Program-made: the position numbers and the translations under genes | Notes under the pieces: generated by a model | What the model was told of the DNA's origin: nothing | Databases searched by the model: none | Seen by the model: only the letters and a program-made list of their open reading frames with translations | Shown: in pieces, positions 56,361 through 64,000 of the stretch | Position numbering within the stretch: position 1 is the stretch's first letter | Layout of the letters: each line of letters opens with the position of its first letter | NCBI GenBank assembly: GCA_003228955.1 | Contig: QIGN01000165.1 | Coordinates: 1 to 64,000, forward strand | DNA length: 64,000 nucleotides | Reading direction: 5' to 3' | Source of the DNA: Hyphomicrobiales bacterium | GTDB lineage: Bacteria; Pseudomonadota; Alphaproteobacteria; Rhizobiales; Methyloligellaceae

Positions 56361-57017
56361 TCATGACCTGGGGCGTGAGGCCCGGTGTATCGCACTTGCT
56401 CCCGCACCGTCGGCGCTTGGGCAGCGGTTGACCCGATACAATGTATAGGCGGCAATCAGGAATATCAGATAGGCGTTGAGTTCGGTCATTTCCTCCCAGA
56501 ACTGGCCGCTCGCCCAGTAATCATACCGGTCATCGTCATGGGTTACGTCAGTCCATTCCTCTATCAGCTGGCCTAAAATGAGCAGGGGGATCCAGAGAAA
56601 AAACACCCAGGCTTTCAATATCCGGCCCGACCGGATGAAGTCTAGAATGTGCCTGTACCGGCTCAGGATATAGGCCAGCGTCGCGGCAAACACGAGCCAC
56701 ATGAGAATTTTGGCTCCGGTGGAAGCGGAGGCAATCCACTCAGGCGGCATATAGGGACGCAGATCGAGTTCCCGGACCAGCAGGAGTAAACTCGAACCCG
56801 CAAGCGCAACGGCGGCGGTTCGCCTCTCGCCAGGCTTCCTTGCGGCTATGCAGGACAGCACACAGGTGAGCAGCAACACCAGTATCTGAAGATTCTCGAT
56901 GGGGCCATTTTCGTGCGAAATCTGTTGCGGACTCAACCACCACCAGGCCACGAGGCCAGCATTGGCAAATGCGACGACAAGGAAATAACCACGCCAGGTT
57001 TTAGGATGAGTACTCAT
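56361..57017 (-). CDS. Multi-pass membrane protein, function unknown
   Basis: 218 residues from ATG 57017 (upstream frame to 57068 not convincing). Six hydrophobic segments spread over the length; an acidic E-E-W-T-D-V-T-H-D-D-D loop near residue 155 and an F-W-E-E-M-T-E motif ahead of the last helix. I do not recognise the family. Stops converge with the TPR gene (gap 9 bp). Confidence 0.75.
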   Translation of the reverse strand: MSTHPKTWRGYFLVVAFANAGLVAWWWLSPQQISHENGPIENLQILVLLLTCVLSCIAARKPGERRTAAVALAGSSLLLLVRELDLRPYMPPEWIASASTGAKILMWLVFAATLAYILSRYRHILDFIRSGRILKAWVFFLWIPLLILGQLIEEWTDVTHDDDRYDYWASGQFWEEMTELNAYLIFLIAAYTLYRVNRCPSADGAGASAIHRASRPRS

Positions 57018-57146
57018 GAGGTGCGGATTTGTTACGCTCCGGGGTCCGGTTTTTTTGTCTTTCCGCAATATTACTTCGCCGGCAAAGCAGGCTTGCCAGG
57101 AAAATTACGCCAGCGTAGCGGGAAAAAACGAAAAAACCAAAAAGTC

Positions 57147-57222
57147 TGGCTCCCCGGGCCGGACTCGAACCAGCGACCCAGCGGTTAACAGCCGCTTGCT
57201 CTACCAACTGAGCTACCGGGGA
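57147..57222 (-). tRNA. tRNA-Asn (anticodon GTT)
   Basis: 76 nt including encoded CCA. Acceptor TCCCCGG pairs with CCGGGGA; D-arm, anticodon arm with C-T-GTT-A-A loop, and T-arm GGTTCGAGTCC all fold. Asn identity from GTT. Confidence 0.96.
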
Positions 57223-57394
57223 ACTTGGCAAGCCAATCAGGACCTGCAGACCGCACACGCTATAGCAAATGCGCGGGGATCATTCCAGATAAAGAAATGC
57301 ACGAAATTCAGAAACTGCATCCCGGCGCATTTTGTCTCGCCGGGAGCTCAGGTTTACGGTTATTTCAACACGCGTTCGAAACTGTGTCCCGCAC

Positions 57395-57703
57395 ATGCCG
57401 CAATCCAGTCCGGAGCCCCAATTGAAGCCACCAAAAATCAAACTCGGGAGAAGTCAGTTTTATCTGCCGCGTTCACGCATCGTTCGGTTGGCAATTGGCG
57501 TTGTGTTGATTCTGGGAGGGCTGCTCGGATTTCTGCCCGTACTGGGGTTCTGGATGATCCCGCTCGGGTTTCTCGTCCTTTCAGTTGATTTACCGGGCGT
57601 CCGGCGGTGGCGCCGGCGCGTCACCCTATGGTGGGCGCGGCGCAAGGGCCATGATAACGGGAATCGCGATGCGCCCGCCGCAAATGACCGGAACGGGCGC
57701 TAG
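57395..57703 (+). CDS. Small transmembrane protein, PGPGW-like
   Basis: 102 residues from ATG 57395 (longer frame to 57332 possible, no strong ribosome site). One or two closely spaced hydrophobic helices (~30-65) with G-F-L-P-V-L-G-F-W-M-I-P-L-G repeat typical of putative transmembrane PGPGW proteins, then R-R-W-R-R-R-V and a polar tail. Function unknown. Its stop overlaps the convergent next gene by 4 bp (57700-57703). Confidence 0.75.
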   Translation: MPQSSPEPQLKPPKIKLGRSQFYLPRSRIVRLAIGVVLILGGLLGFLPVLGFWMIPLGFLVLSVDLPGVRRWRRRVTLWWARRKGHDNGNRDAPAANDRNGR

Positions 57704-58578
57704 CGCAGGAATTTATCTTCCTTTTCCTTCACATCTCCCATGTTCTGGAGCCGGAAGATTTCTTCAACGGAAACGATTTCGGCGTCGACTCCCTTAATTC
57801 CCCCCTCGGCGATGATTTGCGCGAACACCTTTTGCATGGCGGTGACGGCCGCGCGGATGCCATGGTTTCCGTAGATCAGCATCCTGATTTTTTTAAGAGA
57901 CTTCGCGCGCGCTTCCGTCATCTCAGGATAGGCCGTGGGAACGATGACGATTGGCGCCGCGCCGTTCCAGTTACGGACAAAACTCTCCACCTCGTCAGGC
58001 GTTTTCTGCTTCGAATGTATGAGGATCATGTCCGCGCCGGCTTCTTCATAGGCGGCCGCGCGGCGCAGGGCCTCTTCTTCGCCAAGACCGGCAATGAGCG
58101 CCTCGTTCCGCGCGATGATCAGAAAGCCTGTGTCCTTTCGCGCATTCACCGCCGCTTCGAGCTTTCCCTGGAATTCTTCAATGCGCAGCAATTCCTGGCG
58201 CCCGCCGGAAAGCAGGCTTGTGACTTTCGGAAAAGTCTTGTCCTCGATGACAACAGCCGACGCCCCGGCATCCTCATATTGGCCGACCGCATGGTGCAGA
58301 TTGATGGCGTTACCGAAGCCGGTATCGATATCGGCAACGATCGGGAGCGATGTGTGCCGCGCGATCGCCCGCATCATCTCAAGATGCTCGCTCATGGTGA
58401 CGATGCTGACGTCCGGTAATCCGTAAAGAGCGGACAATTCGAAGCCGCTTGCCCAAAGCCCGTCGAATCCGGCTTCCTCCGCGAGCCTCGCCGAAAGCGG
58501 GCTGTGGGCCGCCATGATCCGTGCCAGTCCGCCCTCCGCCATTTTGTCCTGCAGGGATTTTGTCCTGGTCTTGCCCAT
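57700..58578 (-). CDS. Isocitrate lyase/PEP phosphomutase family enzyme
   Basis: 292 residues from ATG 58578. PEP-mutase/ICL barrel: D-I-D-T-G-F-G-N metal site, A-S-A-V-V-I-E-D-K-T-F-P-K, then R-N-E-A-L-I-A-G and A-D-M-I-L-I-H-S-K. The E-D-K-x-F-P-K pattern points to PEP phosphomutase or phosphonopyruvate hydrolase rather than isocitrate or methylisocitrate lyase (no K-K-C-G-H). No phosphonopyruvate decarboxylase or aminotransferase is nearby, so biosynthesis of phosphonates from this locus is not supported. Confidence 0.85.
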   Translation of the reverse strand: MGKTRTKSLQDKMAEGGLARIMAAHSPLSARLAEEAGFDGLWASGFELSALYGLPDVSIVTMSEHLEMMRAIARHTSLPIVADIDTGFGNAINLHHAVGQYEDAGASAVVIEDKTFPKVTSLLSGGRQELLRIEEFQGKLEAAVNARKDTGFLIIARNEALIAGLGEEEALRRAAAYEEAGADMILIHSKQKTPDEVESFVRNWNGAAPIVIVPTAYPEMTEARAKSLKKIRMLIYGNHGIRAAVTAMQKVFAQIIAEGGIKGVDAEIVSVEEIFRLQNMGDVKEKEDKFLR

Positions 58579-58793
58579 TGCGATTGTCCCTTACTGGTTC
58601 ATCCGGCTGTAATCCGTTTTCCGAGCGGAATGCGATACGGTCCGGCACGACATAAAACAAAACATTCTTATATTCGCACTTTTAAAATTTTGATGTACTA
58701 TCAGCCGTCGGAGAATAAAATTGCCGGACAGGCATATTGTTGCCATGGGACCCGGCCACAAAAGCAGGGTCCATCATGAACCGCCAGTCAAGG

Positions 58794-58819
58794 CGGAATT
58801 TAACAGGAAGGTAATTCCG
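58794..58819 (+). repeat. Inverted repeat in the leader of the flavocytochrome gene
   Basis: CGGAATT (58794-58800) and AATTCCG (58813-58819) around 12 bp, ending 9 bp before the AGGGAGG ribosome site. Further upstream GGACCC (58748-58753) and GGGTCC (58767-58772) also pair. Could be an operator or an mRNA hairpin controlling translation. Confidence 0.5.
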
Positions 58820-58838
58820 GATAAAACAGGGAGGAAAG

Positions 58839-60125
58839 ATGTCAAAATTATCGCGTCGTAATTTCAATATCATGCTGGGAGCGGCTGGTGCGGCAACCGC
58901 CGCGTCAACGGCAATAGGCTCCTTTGCCTACGCCCAGGGCAAGGGCAAGGTCGTCGTCATTGGCGGCGGCGCGGGCGGCGGAACCGTCGCGCATCTGGTC
59001 AAGAAGGGCGCGCCGGGTCTTGACGTCACGCTCGTCGAGGCGAACGCTCAATATACAACCTGTTTTTTCTCCAATCTGTATCTTGGAGGGTTCCGTAGCT
59101 TTGACTCGATAACCCACAGCTATGACGGGTTGAAAAAACTCGGCGTCAAGGTTGTGACCGACTATGCGACCGGGGTCGACAGCGCCAGGAAAACCGTCAC
59201 GCTTCGCGGCGGCACGACTCTCTCATACGACAAGCTGGTTCTTGCGCCGGGCATCGATTTCAAATGGGCCGGGATCGAAGGTTACGACGATGAGGCGGCC
59301 AAGATGATGCCGCATGCCTACAAGGCGGGCGTGCAGACACAGATTCTCAAGAAACAGCTTGAGGCGATGAAGGCCGGGGGCACTGTCATCATGGCGCCGC
59401 CGACCAACCCGTTCCGCTGCCCGCCGGGACCCTATGAGCGCGCATCAATGATCGCCGCCTATCTCAAAGCAAACAAGCCGGGCTCGAAACTCATTATTTT
59501 TGATCCCAAGCCCAAATTCTCCAAGCAGGCACTCTTCCAGGAAGGCTGGCAGGCGCATTACCAGGACATCATCGAATGGGTTCCGCCGGACCTGACGGGC
59601 GGCGGTGTCAAGAAGGTGGACGCCAAGGCAATGACCGTCACAACCGGCGATGGGGAAACGGTCAAGGCGGATGTCGCGAATATCATTCCGGCGCAAAGGG
59701 CCGGGAAGATCGTGCATGTTGCCGGCTGCTCGGATGGGGACTGGTGTCCAATCAATCCCGAGGACTTTTCCTCCACCAAGGTCAAGGATATCTACGTGCT
59801 CGGCGATGCGTCGATCGCCAAGAAGATGCCCAAATCGGGCTTCTCGGCGAACAGCCAGGCGAAGGTGGTCGCCAACTCCGTGCTTGCAGCGCTCGCGGGC
59901 AAGAAAAAATTCCCCGCGCGTTACCGCAACACCTGCTGGTCGCTCATTTCCGAAAATAACGGGATCAAGGTGGGCGCCGCCTACAAGGCCGGCGCGGACA
60001 AGGTCGACGTGAGTTCGAAGTTTATCTCCAAAACAGGAGAAACCGAGGAGATGCGCAAACAGACCTTCGAGGAGTCGCTGGACTGGTATACCGCCATGAC
60101 GAACGAAATGTTTGCCAAGGGCTGA
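58839..60125 (+). CDS. fccB: Flavocytochrome c sulfide dehydrogenase, flavoprotein subunit
   Basis: Oxidises sulfide in the periplasm and passes electrons to cytochrome c. 428 residues from ATG 58839 with AGGGAGG upstream. Twin-arginine signal (S-R-R-N-F-N) with hydrophobic core cut near A-Y-A-Q. FAD motif [10 protein letters not shown], and both redox cysteines of the FccB/SoxF group: [10 protein letters not shown] and N-T-C-W-S-L. C-terminal flavoprotein domain complete. The cytochrome partner follows on the same strand, the reverse of the usual fccA-fccB order. Confidence 0.93.
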   Translation: MSKLSRRNFNIMLGAAGAATAASTAIGSFAYAQGKGKVVVIGGGAGGGTVAHLVKKGAPGLDVTLVEANAQYTTCFFSNLYLGGFRSFDSITHSYDGLKKLGVKVVTDYATGVDSARKTVTLRGGTTLSYDKLVLAPGIDFKWAGIEGYDDEAAKMMPHAYKAGVQTQILKKQLEAMKAGGTVIMAPPTNPFRCPPGPYERASMIAAYLKANKPGSKLIIFDPKPKFSKQALFQEGWQAHYQDIIEWVPPDLTGGGVKKVDAKAMTVTTGDGETVKADVANIIPAQRAGKIVHVAGCSDGDWCPINPEDFSSTKVKDIYVLGDASIAKKMPKSGFSANSQAKVVANSVLAALAGKKKFPARYRNTCWSLISENNGIKVGAAYKAGADKVDVSSKFISKTGETEEMRKQTFEESLDWYTAMTNEMFAKG

Positions 60126-60151
60126 GTGCCGTCCGGTTTCTGTGAAGATTT

Positions 60152-60186
60152 GGGAGCGTCCGGTCCGTCTGGATCCGGGCGCTCCC
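60152..60186 (+). other. Intercistronic hairpin between fccB and cytochrome gene
   Basis: GGGAGCGTCCGG (60152-60163) pairs with CCGGGCGCTCCC (60175-60186), 11 of 12 positions. No T-run follows, so it is more likely an mRNA-stabilising or ratio-setting element than a terminator. Confidence 0.5.
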
Positions 60187-60240
60187 CGCTCCCCTCCCAA
60201 TATTTTCATGTCAGGGGCCGGTTTCCTCCGGACAACGCTT

Positions 60241-60555
60241 ATGCTGAAGATTCTTGCCTTTGTGATTGCGACAAGTACGGCCTTTCAGACATCCTTTGCG
60301 GCAAATGACAGCGAAGTGCGCGATTATGGCGAATATCTCGCTGGCGAATGCTCGGCCTGCCACCGCGATGGCGCCAACGAGACAATTCCGCCCATTGTCG
60401 GCTACGAGGTATTGGCCTTTATCGAACTCATGGAAACATACCGTAATGGCGAGCGCCAGAACCAGGCAATGGTCTCGGTCGCAAAATCGCTCGATAAAGA
60501 ACAGATCAAGGCGCTGGCGGTCTATTTTGCATCCGTGAAGCCCAAGGAAAATTAA
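60241..60555 (+). CDS. Monoheme cytochrome c, partner of the sulfide dehydrogenase
   Basis: 104 residues from ATG 60241 (ATG 60208 in another reading is not used). Signal peptide cut after S-F-A-A. One heme site, C-S-A-C-H, near residue 37, with a distal Met (likely in A-M-V-S-V-A-K). Resembles the small FccA/SoxE-type cytochromes; the heme-binding Y-L-A-G-E-C is common to them. Periplasmic electron acceptor of FccB by position. Confidence 0.9.
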   Translation: MLKILAFVIATSTAFQTSFAANDSEVRDYGEYLAGECSACHRDGANETIPPIVGYEVLAFIELMETYRNGERQNQAMVSVAKSLDKEQIKALAVYFASVKPKEN

Positions 60556-60573
60556 CCGTCCTGGTCACGGCTA

Positions 60574-60647
60574 TGGAGGCCACGTCCGGAATCGAACCGG
60601 AGTAAACGGATTTGCAGTCCGCTGCGTAACCACTCCGCCACGTGGCC
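60574..60647 (-). tRNA. tRNA-Cys (anticodon GCA)
   Basis: 74 nt including encoded CCA. Acceptor GGCCACG pairs with CGTGGCC; discriminator T; anticodon loop carries GCA; T-arm GGTTCGATTCC. Folds normally. Confidence 0.96.
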
Positions 60648-60861
60648 CCATTGCATTAATTCCTGACCTGAAGTTGTTCTGCCAGGAACCTTGTTCGCTT
60701 CGTATTTTCAGGATGATGCCGCGGACGCACACACAATCAACGAAACGAGCAACGCGCCGCTTATATCAAACGCGCACCTCCATCACAATGCGGTGCAGCT
60801 TGACAAATTGTCTCAAATTCTCAACTGAAAGGCTTAAGGTCAGGCGCGGGAGAATCCACGA

Positions 60862-61533
60862 ATGAATGATTACGCTGTCGCACGGCACAATATGGTCGAA
60901 AGCCAGATTCGGCCCAACCAGGTGACCGACGCGCGGTTGCTGCGTGCGATGAGAGATATTCCCCGGGAAAGTTTCGTTCCGGCGTCGTTGCGCCCGCTGG
61001 CCTATATGGAAGAGGAAATTCCCGTCGCGCCGCCACGACAGGGCAGGCCGCAGCGCAGCCTTGTTTCGCCCATGCCGCTGGCGCGAATGATTCAGCTTGC
61101 CGAAATCCGGCCTGACCATCTGGTCCTGGATGTGGGCTGTACGACAGGATACTCGACGGCCATTCTTTCCCGGCTGGCGGATTCCGTTGTCGGCCTTGAA
61201 TGCGATGAGGGGCTCGCGGAACGGGCCGGCCAGACGCTCATGGAGCTGGAAGTGGACAATGCGGCGGTTGTTTCGGGTTTCCTGCCCGATGGCTATGCCA
61301 GCGAGGGACCCTATGACGCCATTTTTCTCAATGGGGCCGTCCCCATGGTGCCCGATAGCCTGATGAGCCAGTTAAAGGATGACGGCCGTCTCGTGACGAT
61401 CGTCGCCGTACGAAATTTTGGACAGGCCACGCTTTTTCGCAATGGCGCGGGACATGTGAACCAGCGTCCTGCATTTGACGCGAGCGGTCCCGCCCTGCCG
61501 GGGTTTGAGCTGGAAAAAGAGTTCGTTTTTTAG
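60862..61533 (+). CDS. pcm: Protein-L-isoaspartate O-methyltransferase family protein
   Basis: Methylates isoaspartyl residues to start their repair. 223 residues from ATG 60862. N-terminal M-V-E-S-Q-I-R-P-N-Q-V, SAM motif I V-L-D-V-G-C-T-T-G-Y-S-T-A, and the end-of-strand acidic E-C-D-E. Active-site segment is Q-R-S-L-V-S-P-M rather than the usual I-S-x-P, as in the alphaproteobacterial branch found upstream of tolC. Methylation of isoaspartate is therefore not certain. Confidence 0.9.
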   Translation: MNDYAVARHNMVESQIRPNQVTDARLLRAMRDIPRESFVPASLRPLAYMEEEIPVAPPRQGRPQRSLVSPMPLARMIQLAEIRPDHLVLDVGCTTGYSTAILSRLADSVVGLECDEGLAERAGQTLMELEVDNAAVVSGFLPDGYASEGPYDAIFLNGAVPMVPDSLMSQLKDDGRLVTIVAVRNFGQATLFRNGAGHVNQRPAFDASGPALPGFELEKEFVF

Positions 61534-61735
61534 GTTATCGGAATTGTTCCATTCTGTAATGTCCTCACCACAAAGTGTTGCATGGACTCCACACCGGCCA
61601 GACACTTGCTCCCGGTTTAGGGGAATTGTCTTTAACCTTTGGGTCCGACCTACTATTCTCGCGCCATGTAAAATCGACGGAGCATGCCCGCTGCCGCGTT
61701 GAACAATAAGCAGCACGAGAGGCGGCCAGTTCCGA

Positions 61736-63213
61736 ATGCGTGGGTCCGGGATGCGTTTAAGAAAAATACTAGCCGCGGCGCGCGGCACGGCGCGGGTGGC
61801 GTGGCGGATGTTTGCGGCGTTGCTTGGCGTATGCGCGATTCCCGCAATGCTCTCGGGCGCGGCGCTGGCGGAAAGCCTGCCCAGCGCACTCGTAGCGGCG
61901 TATATGACCAACCCGACGCTGAATGCGGAGCGGGCCAGGCTCAGAGCCATCGACGAGGAAATCTCCCAGGCCCGCTCAAACTTTCTCCCCTCTGTTTCAG
62001 GAGACCTGGAAGCCGGCTACCGCACGACTAACCCGAAACAAAAGGGGGGAGGCGCTGGCGGATCGGGAGGCTTCAATTCCGGGGGGCCGCACAACCCGAA
62101 AAGCTTTTCGCTCACCATCAATAAAACCCTGTTCCGGGGTTCCGGGGACTGAGGACGGTCAATGCGATTCGCAGGGCCGAGGCGGAAATCCGGTCGGGCC
62201 GGGCAAGTCTGCGCGCGGTAGAGCAAACCGTTCTGCTTGATGCGGTGACATCCTATATGGATGTGGTCCGCGATCAGGCCATTGTCCGGCTGCGGGAGGG
62301 CAATGTCCGTGTTCTGGCCGAACAACTCAAGGCCACGAAAGACCGGTTCGAGGTTGGTGAAGTGACAAGAACCGATGTGGCCCAGGCGGAGGCGCGCCGC
62401 AGCGGCGCCGTTTCGCAGCTTAGTCTGGCCCAGTCTAATCTCAAGACCAGCCGCTCGTCCTTTCAGCGCGTCGTCGGGCATCCGCCGAGCCGTCTTGTCG
62501 AGTCCAATCCCATCGATGCATTGCTGCCCCGGCTGCTGTCGGGCGCCCTGAGCATAGCGGAAGCTGAAAATCCGAACATCATGACCGCCGTTTTCGCCGA
62601 GGAAGCCTCCCGTTATGCGATCAGGGAAATCATCGGTGAGATGCTGCCGGAGGTGAGCGTCGAGGCAACCATTTCGGATTCATTCGAGCCCTCGGTCTCT
62701 CTCGACAGGCAAAGCGAGAAGCGGCTCACCGGCCGCATTACCGTCCCGTTATACTCGAAGGGTGAACCCTCCTCCCGAGCGCGTCAGGCAAGAGAAACAA
62801 ACCGGCAGCGCCGGCGCCAGATAGACGAGGCCCGCGCCCAGGCGAACGCGGACGTGACAGCCGCTTGGGGGCGGCTGACGGCTTCGCGCGCGCAGATACA
62901 GTCGGATCAGGCGCAGGTGCGCGCCAACAAGATCGCGCTCAACGGCGTCAAGGAAGAAGAAAAAGTAGGGCAGCGTACCATTCTTGACGTTCTGGATGCC
63001 GAGCAGGAGTTTCTGGACTCGCAGGTGACTCTCGTCGGCACCAAACGCGATATGGTCGTGGCGGCGTATAGTCTGCTCTCCGCGGTTGGGCGGCTGGGCG
63101 TGGAATACTTGCGCCTTCCGGTCGAGAAATATGACCCTGTCGCGCACTATAACCGGATCAAAAACCGGCTTTTCGGCACCAATCCGGATCGGCGTGGACT
63201 GTTTCGCCGTTAA
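61736..63213 (+). pseudogene. tolC: TolC-family outer membrane efflux protein, frameshifted by an 8-bp tandem duplication
   Basis: The N-terminal part starts at ATG 61736 (or 61751) with a signal peptide ending near A-L-A-E, and runs to TGA 62150-62152. The rest, with N-A-I-R-R-A-E-A, helical barrel and S-Y-M-D-V-V-R-D, then L-D-A-E-Q-E-F-L and A-A-Y-S-L-L-S-A-V-G-R-L, continues in another frame to 63213. The break is a perfect tandem duplication of TTCCGGGG (62132-62139 and 62140-62147). Removing one copy gives Leu-Phe-Arg-Gly-Leu-Arg-Thr-Val, matching TolC (L-F-R-G-F-R-T-V). Intact length would be about 490 residues. Sits between pcm and popZ as in many alphaproteobacteria. Confidence 0.92.
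62132..62147 (+). repeat. 8-bp tandem duplication in tolC
   Basis: TTCCGGGG at 62132-62139 is followed directly by an identical copy at 62140-62147. One copy keeps the tolC frame; two break it. Confidence 0.97.
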
Positions 63214-63337
63214 CCATAACAACGTTGCAAAAGACCTATCGGGTGGCGAGACTTGCAGGCGACCAATGTGTTAATGTATTCACCAGGGGAACCATCGTGG
63301 GCATGATGGTTGAGAGAGGCGGCAAAGGAATTCAAGC

Positions 63338-64000
63338 ATGAGCAGTTCAGAACAGGCCCCCGAGCCGACAATGGACGAGATACTGGCATCCATTCGGAAA
63401 ATTATTTCCGATGACGAACCAGGTGACTCTCCACAAACGGAATCTTCAGCTCCCGCGGCGCCGGCCCCGGCGGAAGGCGCGCTGGCCAACGAGTTGGCAA
63501 ACGCGCTCACCGATCCGCAGGCCGGGGCGGAGACTGCCGATGATATTCTGGATCTGACAGGTACAAAATGAGGCGCCTCAGGGCGATGCTTCCCCGGCGG
63601 ATGCGCTGCAAGCCGCACTTGGCGAAGCAGCGGGCGCACCGGCCGCTCAGATGCCAGTGGCCCAGGAGGCAAGTTTGGAGACGCAGTTTTCGTCTGCGCC
63701 GGCCCCGTCGCCGGCCAGTGATCAGGCCGGTGGTGAAATTGATATTTCGGCAGTCCTGGCTGAAGCGGGCATTGAGGAAACAGTCAGCGCCGCACCGGCC
63801 GACCTGGCGCCCGCCGCGACGGCCCCTGAAGAAGATCCGGGAGAGGCGCTCGGACAAAGCGATGTGCAGCCGCCCGAGCCCGTTTCTGCTGAGGAGTCCA
63901 CTATCACAGAAGCGCTTTCGGCGATCGATCCGGCGGCGGCGGACCCCATTCCGGCGGCTGTGCCCGATGCGGAAATGGCGGAAACTCCCGCCGTGCCCGC
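63338..64000 (+). pseudogene. popZ: Polar organizing protein PopZ (DUF2497), frameshifted, 3' end outside window
   Basis: ATG 63338 opens a frame with the PopZ start: P-T-M-D-E-I-L-A-S-I-R-K-I-I-S-D-D, then an Ala/Pro/acidic region and D-I-L-D-L-T, stopping at TGA 63569-63571. From there the +1 frame (G-A-G at 63570) stays open to the window end and encodes the expected acidic, Pro/Ala-rich low-complexity PopZ region. One extra A in the A-run at 63565-63568 explains it: AAA gives Thr-Asn-Glu-Ala-Pro. PopZ forms polar condensates that anchor the centromere and signalling proteins. Confidence 0.85.

Noticed and set aside
57147-60647. Integrated element between the two tRNA genes
   Set aside because: No integrase, no duplicated tRNA 3' end, and ordinary metabolic genes between them.

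Overview
The window is 64 kb of a chromosome from an alphaproteobacterium. The evidence is its gene neighbourhoods: aroQ-accB-accC-aat next to DUF2155 and an NDUFA12-type complex I protein; rne divergent from an AMIN-amidase gene and followed by a class A penicillin-binding protein and prfB; an IscR-led suf cluster ending in SufT and an A-type carrier; pcm-tolC-popZ; a bactofilin gene; and a long B12-dependent ribonucleotide reductase (NrdJ). Genes are dense, moderately GC-rich and mostly housekeeping. I see no prophage, insertion sequence, CRISPR array or integrated island. I cannot name the genus.

Layout. 1-3,300: the 3' end of a ceramidase-like gene, an unrecognised exported protein with a duplicated domain and a basic coiled-coil tail, and a small GIY-YIG nuclease remnant framed by mirrored short repeats. 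3,289-7,830: nrdJ (minus strand) with a long upstream region holding a pair of NrdR-box-like sites and several DnaA-box-like sites. 7,830-14,680: small XRE regulator, NDUFA12, DUF2155, aat, accC, accB, aroQ, a DsbA-like oxidoreductase and an M48 protease with TPRs. 14,900-25,700: aminotransferase, rne with a hairpin-rich leader, amidase, PBP1a, prfB with a canonical programmed +1 frameshift, and a phospholipid-methyltransferase-like gene. 25,700-34,130: bactofilin, Bcp peroxiredoxin, a giant AsmA/YhdP-like protein, tyrS, anmK and a hydrolase. 34,240-42,180: the complete Fe-S assembly operon iscR, cysteine desulfurase, sufB, a small membrane protein, sufC, sufD, sufS, sufT, sufA, behind a sigma70-type promoter overlapped by an IscR-like palindrome. 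42,200-48,120: diguanylate cyclase, DEAD-box helicase, a methyltransferase of the ICMT/PEMT type, parE and a membrane protein. 48,124-48,822: a gene-free, structured stretch with a strong orphan terminator hairpin. 48,800-57,020: glnB-glnA with a sigma54-type promoter, VOC protein, NAD(P)HX repair enzyme, a NagZ-like glycosidase, a TPR protein and a membrane protein. 57,100-60,650: tRNA-Asn, a small PGPGW-like protein, a PEP-mutase-family enzyme, a flavocytochrome c sulfide dehydrogenase pair and tRNA-Cys. 60,860-64,000: pcm, tolC and popZ.

Functional themes are cell-wall synthesis and recycling (amidase, PBP1a, AnmK, NagZ-like, bactofilin, AsmA-like), Fe-S cluster assembly, nitrogen control, fatty-acid synthesis initiation, RNA turnover, and one sulfide-oxidation module.

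Four genes carry apparent indel frameshifts: the GIY-YIG gene, the 3' end of nrdJ, tolC (a perfect 8-bp tandem duplication) and popZ (a run of four A). Three are normally important genes, so assembly or sequencing error has to be considered before biology. The prfB frameshift is different: it has the conserved recoding signal and is real. I did not find a clearly new multi-gene system. The most worthwhile leads are the rne leader, the nrdJ upstream region, the mirrored-repeat GIY-YIG cassette, the small membrane protein inside the suf operon, and the structured stretch at 48.1-48.8 kb.
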